Below are positions 50,611 through 61,500 of a stretch of DNA of 64,000 bases, piece by piece. The stretch lies in assembly GCA_029783825.1 (NCBI GenBank), contig JAREIK010000801.1, positions 4,231,890 through 4,295,889 on the forward strand. Reading direction: 5' to 3'. This DNA comes from Sapria himalayana. Lineage: Eukaryota > Streptophyta > Magnoliopsida > Malpighiales > Rafflesiaceae. The notes beneath the pieces were generated by a model that saw only the letters and a program-made list of their open reading frames with translations, was not told the DNA's origin and ran no database searches. Position 1 is the stretch's first letter, and each line of letters opens with the position of its first letter. A program made the position numbers and the translations under genes.

Positions 50611-50906
50611 TAAAAAAAATATATTTTTATATAATATAAGATAATTATAAAATATTATTTTATAAAATAAAATAATTATAAATATTATCTTATAAAATAA
50701 AATAAAATACAATATTTTTATTTTATAAAATAAAAAAATATATATTTATTTTATAAAATAAAAAAAATATATTTTTATATAATATAAGATAATTATAAAA
50801 TATTATTTTATAAAATAAAATAATTATAAATATTATCTTATAAAATAAAATAAAATACAATATTTTTATTTTATAAAATAAAAAAATATATATTTATTTT
50901 ATAAAA
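50611..50906. repeat. 148 bp AT-only tandem duplication
   Basis: Two nearly identical copies offset by 148 bp (ATAATATAAG at 50631 and 50779), each holding TTATAAAATAAAATAATTAT and similar hairpin-forming words. Confidence 0.9.
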
Positions 50907-53299
50907 TAAAATATTTTAATTTAATTTAATTTATAAAATACCTAATATTCATAAAGAAAATAATTTTTATTTTTATTTTTATTTTTTTTTATTATATCGT
51001 ATCTTAGTCGTATCCGTATTTTAATTTTTTAGAATTTATCGTGTCCCCGTATTCTGTCGTGTCGTATTCCCGTGTCCGTGTTCGTGCTTCTTAGCTTGCA
51101 AGTATATGAGTTATATAAGTAATTAAGTGAATTTTTCAATCAAATATCAATTCCACATATATTATATATGCAATTTGATCAATTAACTATTAGTTATATA
51201 CTGTTCTAGATGAGAGAATAAAATTGAGTTTTAATCAAAATTTTTAAATTTTAGGGTTGATATATTTTATTATATATGCTGATTTATCTAAATAATTTTG
51301 ATATTATTTGATTTGTTTAGAAAATAAAGGCAGGATTATTGTGGAAATACTTTAGTGCTCTATTGACATACAAGATAATTATTAATTATTAGGCACTCCA
51401 ATAATGATTATCTCATAGTTATTCGCTTTGTACTTTACTATTAAAATAATAAATTATTTCTGTTTGATGATCATTCATAAGTTCATATCTTTTAAGTAAC
51501 TTGTCAAATATCCTTGATGGTTATTTTGTATATGCATTCATATTTTTCCATATCACATGTCATATAGATAAAAATCAATATGATATTAAAAGTATTTGTA
51601 TTTTTGCCTGTGTAAATAGTATACTAGTAAATTAATATATAATTTTTCTTAAATCTTACTAGTGGTAGTCATTTGATAGAAAGAAACTCACAAACTATCA
51701 CTATATTATGAATCACCTCCAATCACAGGTATTTGATGACTTATTTATCACTATATATTATAACTACACAACTTTCAAACTCAAGGTGGGATCTTCGAGA
51801 AAATATTTAATAAAATATCCACATTAATTGATGATTAGTTATTCTAATACATATGCAATGAATTAGATGATATAAGTGTTCATGTTTTTGACTTTATAAG
51901 TGTCATATTCGTGTGATTAACATACCTTAGTATTGAGTTTTAATATATAGGTTTATCTCATACATCATGATTAAATGAGATATTAATTTTTTACCATTAT
52001 ATGCGAGTGTACTTTATGACATATATATCACTATCTATCAAAATAGCATGCACAAACTCACTAATAGGAAATTCTTAATTTTAGTTTTGCATGATTAGCA
52101 CATCCATCAATATCAAAACCACTATAAAATTAAAATATTAAATTTATTCATAAAAAATTTATCACACATAATTAAATATAATAATCTTGGATCTCAATTT
52201 AGCTTGATACTCGGAAGGAATTCACATAAGATAATTAAAAAAATATCTTGTGAAATTTTGGGTTTCCAATGATATCCCTCAAGAATATCTAAAAATAAAA
52301 CTTTAAAATTATAATACTTGGTTGTGTGACTTGGATTTGCATCTAAGGAGAGTCAAAATTATATCTCCCTTAGGGTTTATGCTTATGTTTTGCATTGCCC
52401 ATTAGCTCGTGAATCTCAATTTGGATTAGATAAAATTTAGTTCTCAAAATCCTAGTTTTTATTTCTTTTTTTTCATTCTCTAGAATTCTTTCTTGAAAAT
52501 CTTAATTTTTTTTATACTCAAATGGCTAAGTGCCAACTTTAAGTCGAATGCATGACTTTCTAAGAATGAGCTGTAATTTTGTTTCTTTCTAACTTTAGAA
52601 TACTATAGTATTAGGAATGATCATGATTATATATTTTATTGTTGGTACAAAAAATCATAATATTATGAATTAGTTATAGTTTTGATTTCTCTTTTGTATC
52701 TGATAGTCATGACATTGAAAATGATCATGACTATGTATTTCATATCTAGAAAACAAAGTCACATTGGTAAGAATGGATCATAGATTTTATCTCTCTTGTA
52801 TTAGATAGTCATAACATTTAGAATAGACATGTCTACATACTTTATCTCTGTAACCCAAAGTTGTATAGTCAATAAAATATTATAAGCAAGTATAATTATT
52901 ATTCTAAGAAAGTTGTATAGTCAAAAAAATATGTTGTACAGTAAAATAATTGTCCATGAAGTGTTTGAGTAATGATGTACAAAGATGACCATGATTATTT
53001 GTGTAGAATTTTAATCAAAAATGGATCTTAAAATTATCTTTTAACTCATTAAGATATAACAAATTCGTAACCCAATAAATATTATGATTTTATATAAGAT
53101 TGTACTCTTTTCCTTTTCAATAATCCATCAAATCTCTATTTTACATAAAAGTTATTTAGTTTAACTATTATTTATTATATTTCATCAAAAACTATAATTT
53201 AATGAAATTAGTTATTTAAAGTTATTTTTTATATAATATATTATACATATTCATCAAAATAACTAATTTTATTCAATATTTGACATACAAAATAATAAC

Positions 53300-54276
53300 C
53301 CCTTTGAATTGTAAGGCAACAAAATCTAGATTTTAGGCTGAAGGATTTTATAGAATATTACTTGTCTGACCAAGATGAGGAGGATGACATCGAAGAGGAC
53401 TTATGAAGCTATAAAAGTGAAGTTGAGATTAATAAGAATGACTGTTATAAAGTTGTGATATTCTTTAAATTTGTGATTTTAGAAGGGTTTGAACAAGAGT
53501 CTCCGAAGATGAGGAAAAGGAAACCAGGGCACCGAAAATTTTTTAGCAATTAAATGAAGAAAATGATGAAAAAGATTTGGAGAAACTAATAACAATGAAA
53601 GTAGAGGCACAATCCTAATTAATGGCTCATGAAATGATAGAGGATATATAACTTATCAATAATTTTGAAAGATATGAAAGTAGTAGAAAAAATGGACTGT
53701 GAATAGCTATAACACCATGCCTTTATAGTTATAGAAAGAAAAAGCTCGAAGTATAACCCAATAAAAAGTCATGGTGATCCTTCAAGTTGTGGCATCCAAC
53801 AAAGGTAAATCCGTGACAATCCAAAAAGCTACGACATCATGGGAAATAGAAAAAAAAAGGAAGTATTGATGAAGAAAATATGAAAATTGATTCAATGATG
53901 AAAGAAAGCTCAAGAAGAAAATAAAAAGTAATAGATTATTTTATGAAGTTAGTTTGGATAGTTGACATCAGCGATGGAGGTAACGATTATTTGATGGTCT
54001 AACTATAGACATCAACTGTAACATTACCTAGAAGATAATCCAAGATTTTTTTAGGTATGGTGTGATAAATAAATATACTCACACATATCCTTTTACACAC
54101 AAAATTTAGTCATATAATTCAAACTTTATCACAACTCATTTACATATTCACAAAAATAAGCAGCTTTACTAACTAGATATACTATGATATTCAAATTTAA
54201 TTATAGCAAAAACTTATGAAGGATAAATGAAATATATAATTTTTTTATACACAGAGAGAAAATAATTGTTTAGTGA
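53300..54276 (+). other. Degraded gypsy internal 3' part before L7
   Basis: Lies between L5 and the inverted copy L7. Contains GATGAGGAGGATGACATCGA and words such as GTTGTGGCATCC and GCTACGACATC that also occur near 24.5-25.0 kb. A purine-rich stretch (GAGAGAAAATAA) precedes L7. No domain recognised. Confidence 0.4.
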
Positions 54277-54396
54277 TGAGTAATTATTTTAATTTGTGAA
54301 TTTGTTAGGTATGTTAAATATTTAATAAAGCTAAATATTTTAGTATTTATTCATGATGTGTTTATAAAAAAGAGCTTTAAATTTAATAGTTTTACT

Positions 54397-54576
54397 TAGT
54401 AATAAAATTTTTTGATATATTCACTGATTTATATTCGAAATATTATTACATTTTAAGTATTGATATATTTATTAAAATTAATATATCTATCCTAGATTGG
54501 TGCTCATATACAAATACACACCGATATATCTTTGATATAACTAATATAACCCTAAAAATTGATATTTTAATCTTTG
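54397..54576. mobile_element. Second copy of the GATATATC-rich MITE (180 bp)
   Basis: TAGTAATAAAATTTTTTGAT to TTGATATTTTAATCTTTG, with the internal line ATATCTATCC-AGATTGGTGC and TCATATACAAATACACACCG shared with 38704-38908. Flanks GTTTTACT (54389-54396) and GTTTCATT (54577-54584) agree at 6 of 8 positions. The L5 LTR has the unoccupied site (inverse of CTAATTTCATTAAATT near 53205), with a single copy of the target. Confidence 0.75.
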
Positions 54577-55775
54577 GTTTCATTAAATTATAGTTTTTGA
54601 TAAATTACGATGAATGATAGTAAAATTATGTAATTTTTATGTAAAATGGAAACTTGAAGGATTGTTGAGAAAGAGATGAGTAAAAAGTTTTGTAAAGTCA
54701 TAATATTCCTTATATTCAACTTTGTTATATGTCATCAAGCTGTAGGATACTTTTATCATTTATTATTGGCTAAAATATTATACAAATAGTTATGAAATTT
54801 TTATATATTATGACTTTACCACCTTGTTGATGTAATCATATCGTTGTATAATATATTCTATTCTAATGTAAAATATTTTTAGAGTAATACTCATACTAGC
54901 TCATAATTTTTTTTATGGGTGTGATATAAATTTCTCATCATTGAAACCAAGTATCTCATAATTGCTCAAAACCATGACAAATTTCTAGCACCCAATTTTC
55001 TTATAACAAAGCCATCAAGTCTAAGACAAAAATCATAGTACTATTTATTTGGTATGTTCACTACCAAATTTTTTTGTGTATTTGTGCTACTACTAGATGA
55101 TGTACAAGTGTGAAATTATGACATAATTGGTTCAATTTTATGATTTTAGGGTTTTGATGAATTTTAATGAATAATCATGAAATCAATATATTTTTTGAGG
55201 CATTTGGTAACTTAGTAATTTATGGGTTATTCTACAGTTTCAGTGTCCATTCTTTATCAAAATTTTATTTATCTAGTTATGATAATCTTTATATGATATG
55301 ATTTTATTATTTCATTAGTATAATCCTTTAATTGTATAATATATATTTTTTTGGTTGTGATATTATCATGAAATCATAGTCATATTTATCTTGTAACAAC
55401 TAATTGGCTTCAATTTTGATTTTACTTCGTAGTAACTAAGTTATCATTAGTGATAAACGTCAACGTCATGTTTGAGCACTATGATTCTATTCTCAAGTCA
55501 AAGCCACAAGTATTTCTCAAAGTTGTGACTTTTAAGTTATAGAAAGTTATAAATCCAAAGTAACTTAGGCCAAAACAATAATAATTATTTAGCGATGACT
55601 TTTAGATAGAATGTTATGTAGGGTATTTTACTCAAGCAAGATCATTTCCTAAGGCTGTGATTTAGAGGTGTCAAACGGGACGTGCCGGGCCGGCTCGGCT
55701 TATTCTTTGTGAGCATGACTGTGTTTTCGTGCTAGCCTGATCCGACATAGTTATTGTATCCTGTCGTGCCTGGCC

Positions 55776-55857
55776 TGGCACGATTTATTCAAGCCAGGCC
55801 TGGCACGATTTATTCAAGCCAGGCCTGGCACGATTTATTCAAGCCAGGCCTGGCACG
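55776..55857. repeat. 25 bp tandem repeat in the hAT left subterminal region
   Basis: Three copies of GGCACGATTTATTCAAGCCA followed by GGCCT, period 25 bp. Confidence 0.93.
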
Positions 55858-56162
55858 GCCTGACGGTATATTTATCGTGCCGGGCCACGCCCGTACGGGC
55901 CTGTTTAAAAAAATATTTTTTTTTAATATTTAAATTTTTGTATTAAACTTTTTATAAAATATATCTTATAGTATTATATATAGATAATGTTTAATAATTT
56001 TAAATTTGTAACTTGAAAATTGTTGAATATACAATATTTATAAAGTTAATTTTTTTTTTATTATTTTTAAATAAATTTAGATTATAATTTATTAGAATTA
56101 AATTATAGAATTTTTAATGAAAAATTTAAATACAAAAATAAATTAAACAAAAAATGTTGTTA

Positions 56163-56839
56163 AAAAAATTACAAAGTCACGACACAGACAAAAGCAAACC
56201 AAACGTCCAATCGGCCAATATATATTGAATCAAAGCAAAAATAATGTAACATAAATAAAAAAACATACAATCAATACAAAATAAAATATCGAAATCAAAA
56301 ATTAGCATCAAGAATAACACATATTATCACCTATGTCCGTGAGATATCAAAAATTAAAATCAAGTGGCAATGACAAATGACATGTGGCGTGGCATTGGCA
56401 ACTGATATCTGGCAACGAGCAGGGGCAACCAGTAATCATGTCAATCGGCATATCATGATCATCATCAACCACAATATTAAAATCACTATCATATGGATCA
56501 TCATCATCATCAATCAGCTCCTCCGCTTTCGTAGTAATGTAGTTCATGTCCTTGTTCAAGCACGATTCTGGATGCTAAACTTTGAATCCTCTCAGTTCTT
56601 CATACATACAAAGACACCGGAGGATTCAGTTGATTCCGTGCCATCCTAGATATCACGGGAAAGGTGGACTCATATAATTTTCATCACTTTAATATATTAA
56701 GATTCTTAGTATCAGAATGTGATAAGATTGAGCAGTAATCGGTATCCAAGTATCGAGAAATTTCGTAATTATATGATGGTCCACCTCGTCGTTACCCTCT
56801 CGCTAACTGAATAAAAAAATCATCTCCAAAGAAGGTATC
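56163..56839 (-). pseudogene. Outer hAT transposase, C-terminal part
   Basis: Continues the outer transposase after the inner element. It begins with the residues that follow SKTVSMDM (encoded at about 60457) and includes a degenerate dimerisation region near 56560-56680. It ends in an acidic tail with DDDDDPYDSDFN and DDDHDMPID (56430-56520), nearly the same as the inner copy's DDNDPYDSDLD and DDAHDMPIDD. Frames are broken. Confidence 0.75.
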
Positions 56840-57401
56840 CATATCCGTAAAGTGTCAAACGGGCTAGCCCGGCCCATTTTTTTAGAGCACGGCCATGCTT
56901 AGCACAACACGGTTTATCAAAGCCAGGCCAGGTCGGGCCAAACCAGGTCGTACGGGCCTGGTTTAAATTTTTTTTTTAAAATTTTTAAAGTTTAATTTTT
57001 TAGTTTAAATAAAATATATATTATATTATATATTATATTATAGATAATGTATAATATATTAAAATTATAAAATGAAAATTATTAAAAATTTATTAAATTA
57101 TAAGGTTTAATTTTTTTTTATAATTTAAAATAAAATTAGTTTATAATTTATTAGAATTAAATTATAGAGTTTAAAATTTTTAAATGAAAAATTTAAACAA
57201 CAAAAATAAAATAAATAAAAATTTCGTTGAAAAGAATTAAAAAGTCTAAAAAAACCAAAGCAAACCAATTGAAAAATGACCAATCAGCCAATAGATACCG
57301 AATGTCTGAACCAAACAAATTCAACTTTCTATATAACATAAAAATAAAGTATGCAATCAATAAAAAATAAAACATCGAAATCAAAAAGCAGTGGATCATC
57401 A

Positions 57402-59322
57402 TCAATCGTCAATCGGCATATCATGAGCATCATCAGCCGCAACATCAAGATCACTATCATATGGATCATTATCATCGGCAATCAACACATCCGCTTTCGC
57501 AATGGATGCGGATGCAGTCCCTGTCCTAGCTCCAGCATGATCATGGATGCTAAACCTCGAATCCTCCCAATCCTTCAAATAGGCCAATGTCCTCACAATA
57601 TCTGGACATAATCTCGAACTCCTGTCTGAAATCACGTTCACTGTAACAGAAAAAGTAGATTCCGATCCTACGCTCGATACCTGAGGAGTCAGTAGATCCC
57701 GTGCCATCTTAAATAGTATGGGAAATGCGGACTTAAATGATTTCTATCACTGTAATATATCAAGATTCTTAGTATCAGAATGTGATAGGATTGAGCAGTA
57801 ATTGATATCTAAGTACCGAGAAAGCTCGCTCCTATGTGATGATCCACCCTGATGTTTCCTTCCCGCTAGCTGAATGAAAAATCGTCATCTTCGAATAAGG
57901 TATCCATGTCCGTAATCACAGTCTTACTACTATCACCACCACCACCACCACCAGACCTAGTATCGTAGTATGTGAACAGGTCAGTCAACTTCTCGTGAAT
58001 GAACCCTTCAAGTGGGTCTTCCAGGTTCAATCACAAGAAAATGTAAGTCAGTGTGTTTTCTACCCCTTCCACCTTAACCCTAGGGTCCATGCATATAGTG
58101 AGGCAATAAAGAGATGGAACAGTAGACCAGTATTTTAAGTACTTGGTTTTCATCTTTGCAACCATATGGCTAAGTGTCGGGTCAGCTCGATACTTCCTAA
58201 ATATGCTACTAATGTTGCATATGCACATGAGTGCAATGCAATTCGTGGGCGTATAAACCAACGAACACATGTTCGTCGTGTCATAAAAATATTCAGGAAT
58301 TTCATAAATAAAATTCCTGAAGCCCAGTCAGTGTCGTCAATAATAAGTTCGTCACTCGTACTATTGACGAAGTCGGAGATCACGTGTTCGTATCTAACAC
58401 ATGACTCCAACATCATATATGTGTAATTTCAATGATGTCTTATATCCGATTGAAATTTTTTCTTCTTAAGATTCGCAGACAAACAGAGACTACCAAACTC
58501 TTGTTATCTGCGAGAAGTACGAATATATTTTAGTGCATTACGTATATTATCCAACGTGGGGAAACACACATTTATACCCGCTTGAACAATCAGGTTAATC
58601 ACGAGACACATGCATCTGACATGAAAAATCTCTAATAATGGTGTATCTCTAATATTACTAACAAACATGTTAATCGCTACTCCATTATTAGATGCATTAT
58701 CGAATGTGATACTAAAAATTTTATTTTGAATTTTATATTCCCTAAAGATTTTAATCATACACTCAAAAATGGCCGGGCTATCATGAGGATGAAGAATCTC
58801 AGAGAATCCTAAAATTTTTTTATTGATTGTCCAGTTTGAATCTACATAGTGGCTGGTGAGATAAGCGTAAGAAGATTTATCGTGATTTGTCCAGATATCG
58901 GACGTCACGGACACCATTCTACTATATGCCATAAATTCATTAATTATTTTTTGTTTTTCTAACTTATATATCTTTAGTATGTCATTCCTAGATGTGGACA
59001 TAGGAATCCTACGATAAGCAGGCTGAAAATATGTCTGCATGATGCGTACTACCTTTGGATCTTCCGAAAATCTCATCGGAAGACTCATCAATGTGATAAG
59101 TCTGGTCATGTTGTCTCTACCCAACTCGTTGGAGTATATGAATGGAGTAAACTTTGAGACATAACTCGATTCAATCTCAAAAAATGCAGTGCCAAGTTGG
59201 GCTTGCCTAGGATCTAATTGATCATATTTTTTGGTGCATAATTTGGCATGCCTCTTAGGGTGCCAAGTCCCAAACGAACTCTTACATGTTAAAAGTTCCA
59301 TATAATATTTGCACTGTGTCAT
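57402..59322 (-). pseudogene. hAT transposase, inner copy (RICESLEEPER-type)
   Basis: N-terminal 272-codon frame (58504-59322). A degenerate BED zinc finger has CKYYMELL, then GTWHPKRHAKLC; the second Cys of the usual CX2C pair is Tyr. It continues TSRNDILKIYKLEKQKI, VSVTSDIWTNHDKSSYAYLT, ILGFSEILHPHDSP, KIFSITFDNASNNGVAINMF and FHVRCMCLVINLIVQAGI, a typical plant hAT catalytic core. Next come MMLESCVRYEHVISDF (58370-58416), SSIFRKYRADPTLSHMVAKM with CMDPRVKVEG (58070-58210, DUF4413-like), and the C-terminal dimerisation motif SSVGSESTFSVTVNVISDRS with TLAYLKDWE (57560-57690). A frameshift near 58270-58300 and a TGA at 58031 break it. A (CCA)n run at 57938-57956 encodes a glycine stretch. Whether any single-exon product could form is doubtful. 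Confidence 0.9.
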
Positions 59323-59339
59323 TTCTTGTTTTTCATCCC

Positions 59340-60000
59340 TAACATTTTTTTTGTTTTATTATATTAAAATGAGTCAAACTACAGAAGTCCTAGTTTTTTG
59401 TTTTTTAGAAGTTTGGGTTGAGACGACAGAGAAACCAAAGTTTCAGCAATCTCAGATCTCTGTGTAAGATTTTTATTTTCTAAATTTAAATATGTTTTAT
59501 TAGTATTTGTTAATTTTTAGAATTTTTGTTAAACAGGACACTTGAGACTAGATGATAGATTTTAGATTTAGCTCTTTTAGGATCAGAGAGAGAGACTAGA
59601 CTAGAGAGAGACTGAGAGAGAGAAAAAAACTTAAAATAAATTACCCGGTAAAGCAGTGAGGTCGATCACGTGCACGGTGCATCATAGTCTAACTCAAAAT
59701 TCGAAACCTGAGTTGAGATTCTCAAAAAGCCAAGCCAAATGACGAAATCCCGAGTTCTGAGAGAGAGGAGCAAGAGTTTTGAGAGAGTGAAAATGTGAGA
59801 TTTGAGAGAATAAATATTTATGAAAAACATAAATGTTATAGAGAGGTGGAGAAGATTTTATAGATTAAAGAAAATAATTTATTTTTAAAAAGTAATTTTT
59901 TTTGTTTTTTTAATATTTTAGGGGGTAGAATCATGAGGGCTGTCGGATTCTACTTCCTAGCCATTGGAGGTGAGATCCAATGACTAAAATTTAATTTTTT
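59340..60000 (-). other. hAT 5' leader, inner copy
   Basis: Between the transposase N-terminus and the GC-rich right terminus. Contains a (GA)n-like purine stretch at 59583-59632 (GAGAGAGAGACTAGACTAGA) that could lie in an untranslated leader. No promoter motif can be asserted. Confidence 0.5.
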
Positions 60001-60456
60001 TTTTGCCCGTTGGGGGGCGGGCGGGAATCGGGTCAGGTCGGGAGGGACCGTAGGTCGGGTCTGATTGGACTCGACCCACGGTCTTTGTGTGCGGGAAGCT
60101 AGGCCCGACTTACCGAGTCACAAGAGGGTGAACCATGAGCCGTGACTCATGAGTCGTGACTCGTGAGGGTGCAGGATGCCGGGAGCCCAGGTTTACGGGT
60201 GTGGGTGCAAGATTGGGTGTGACCCCGACCCATGCCGACTGGTTGTGCCACGGGCCACTGAACTGTGTCGGATCAGGCACGACACGAGACATGGTTGGCC
60301 TCGGCAAGACACGGCACGGGTTGTGTCTTACCCGGGCATGGCACTGGCTCGGGCACGGGAAATTTCTGTGTTGGGCTGGCCTAGGCATGGCCGAACCGTG
60401 CCGTGCCTCGTGTCGGGCCATGTCGGTCTGGCCCGGTTGACACCTCTACATATCCA

Positions 60457-61500
60457 TACTCACCGTCTTACTATTACTATCACCATATCTAGTATCGTAA
60501 TATGTGAATATGTCCGTTAATTTCTCGTGAATGAACTCTTCAGGTGGGTCTTCCAGGTTCATGCATGAGGAAATGTAAGTCAAAATATTATTTACCCATT
60601 TCACATTAATCCTATGGTCCATGCATGTAGCAAGATAATAAAGAGATGAAACGACATACCAATATTTGGTTTTCATCTCTGTAACCATATGGCTAAGTAT
60701 TGGGTTAACTCGATACTTTCTAAACATGCTACTAATGTTGCATATGCACTTGAGTGCAATGTAAGTCGTGAGAGTATAAACCGACGAACACATGTTCGTC
60801 GTGTCATAAAAAATTTTCCGGAATTTTAAAAATGAAACTTCTGAAGCTCAGTCAGTATCATCAATAATAAGTTCGTCACTCATACTATTGACGTAGTCGG
60901 TTATCACGTCTTCGTATCCAATACATAACTCTAACATCATGTATGTGTAATTCTAACGGTGTATCACATCCGATTGGAATTTTTTCTTCTTAAGATTTAT
61001 AGACAAATAGAGAATACCAAATTTCTATTGTCTGTGAGGACTGCGAATGTATTTTAGTGCATTACGTATATTATCTAACACGAGGGAACACACATTCACA
61101 CTCGCTTGTACTATCAGGTTAATCACGTGACACATGCATCTGACAAGAAAAATCTCTCCTAATGGTATGTATCTAATATTTCTAACAAACATGTTAGTTA
61201 TTACTCTATTATTAGATGCGTTATCGAATATGATACTAAAAATTTTATTTTGATTTTTATATTTTTTAAAGATTTTCTTCATATACTCAAAAATGATCGG
61301 GTCATCATGAGGATGAAGAATCTTATAAAATCCTAATATTTTTTTATTCATTATTCATTTAAAATCTATATAGTGAGTGGTGAGACATACATAAGATGAC
61401 TCATCATGACTTGTCCAGATATTTGACGTTACTATCACTACGCCACTATATTCTATAAACCATTAATTATTTTTTTGTTTTTTTTAACTTATAAAATTAA
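60457..61500 (-). pseudogene. Outer hAT transposase, N-terminal and core part
   Basis: Parallels the inner copy: NKKILGFYKILHPHDDP, KIFSIIFDNASNNRVITNMF and FLVRCMCHVINLIVQASVNV (61040-61345), then SSMFRKYRVNPILSHMVTEM and NLEDPPEEFIHEKLTDIFTY (60480-60720). It is interrupted exactly after SNSKTVSMDM by the inner hAT element. The zinc-finger end is missing or unrecognisable beyond 61500. Confidence 0.85.

Larger units (their letters stand above)
50149..51094. mobile_element. Non-autonomous TIR element (946 bp) with 8 bp target duplication
   Basis: The left end is CAAGGAAGCACAGACACGG. The right end reverse-complemented is CTAAGAAGCACGAACACGG. Flanks CCGGCAAG (50141-50148) and CTTGCAAG (51095-51102) match at 6 of 8 positions, a hAT-like duplication length. 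Subterminal regions are rich in ACACG/CGTGTC words. The interior has a G-rich minisatellite and an AT-rich 148 bp duplication, and no transposase. The right end is closely similar, inverted, to 63783-64000. Confidence 0.82.
50114..53299 (-). repeat. L5: long gypsy LTR copy, interrupted 35 bp from its edge
   Basis: Starts TGGGTAAGAGTTTC, preceded by TCAAAATCTCAT, which parallels the TCAAAATCTTAT before L3. After the 946 bp insertion it resumes GTATATGAGTTATATAAGTA. Landmarks are GATTATCTCATAGTTATTC (51408), CACATAAGATAATTAAAA with GGTTTCCAATGATATCCC (52220-52280), ATGACATT repeats, and a terminus near AAATAATAA at 53299. Without the insertion it is about 2.2 kb. Confidence 0.72.
56848..60448 (-). 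mobile_element. hAT transposon (3.6 kb, inner) nested in the outer hAT
   Basis: The left end is TAAAGTGTCAAACGGGC. The right end reverse-complemented is TAGAGGTGTCAACCGGGCC. Target duplication is CATATCCG (56840-56847) against CATATCCA (60449-60456), 7 of 8. Same orientation and same family as its host. Removing it rejoins the outer transposase between its RNase H-like core and its dimerisation region. It encodes the less damaged transposase of the two. Confidence 0.9.

Noticed and set aside
50281..50712. 143-codon minus-strand frame with Pro-rich repeats and a hydrophobic tail
   Set aside because: Produced by the G-rich minisatellite and the AT duplication of a non-autonomous element. No family match.
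53330..53540. GAGGAGGATGACATCGAAGAGG stretch as a possible acidic-domain exon
   Set aside because: No continuous frame or splice context. It lies in a retroelement interior and resembles the degraded 3' part of the gypsy copy.
60110..60520. Overlapping frames of 94-115 codons on both strands in the GC-rich stretch
   Set aside because: They lie in the hAT right subterminal region. High GC lowers stop frequency, and no domain is present.
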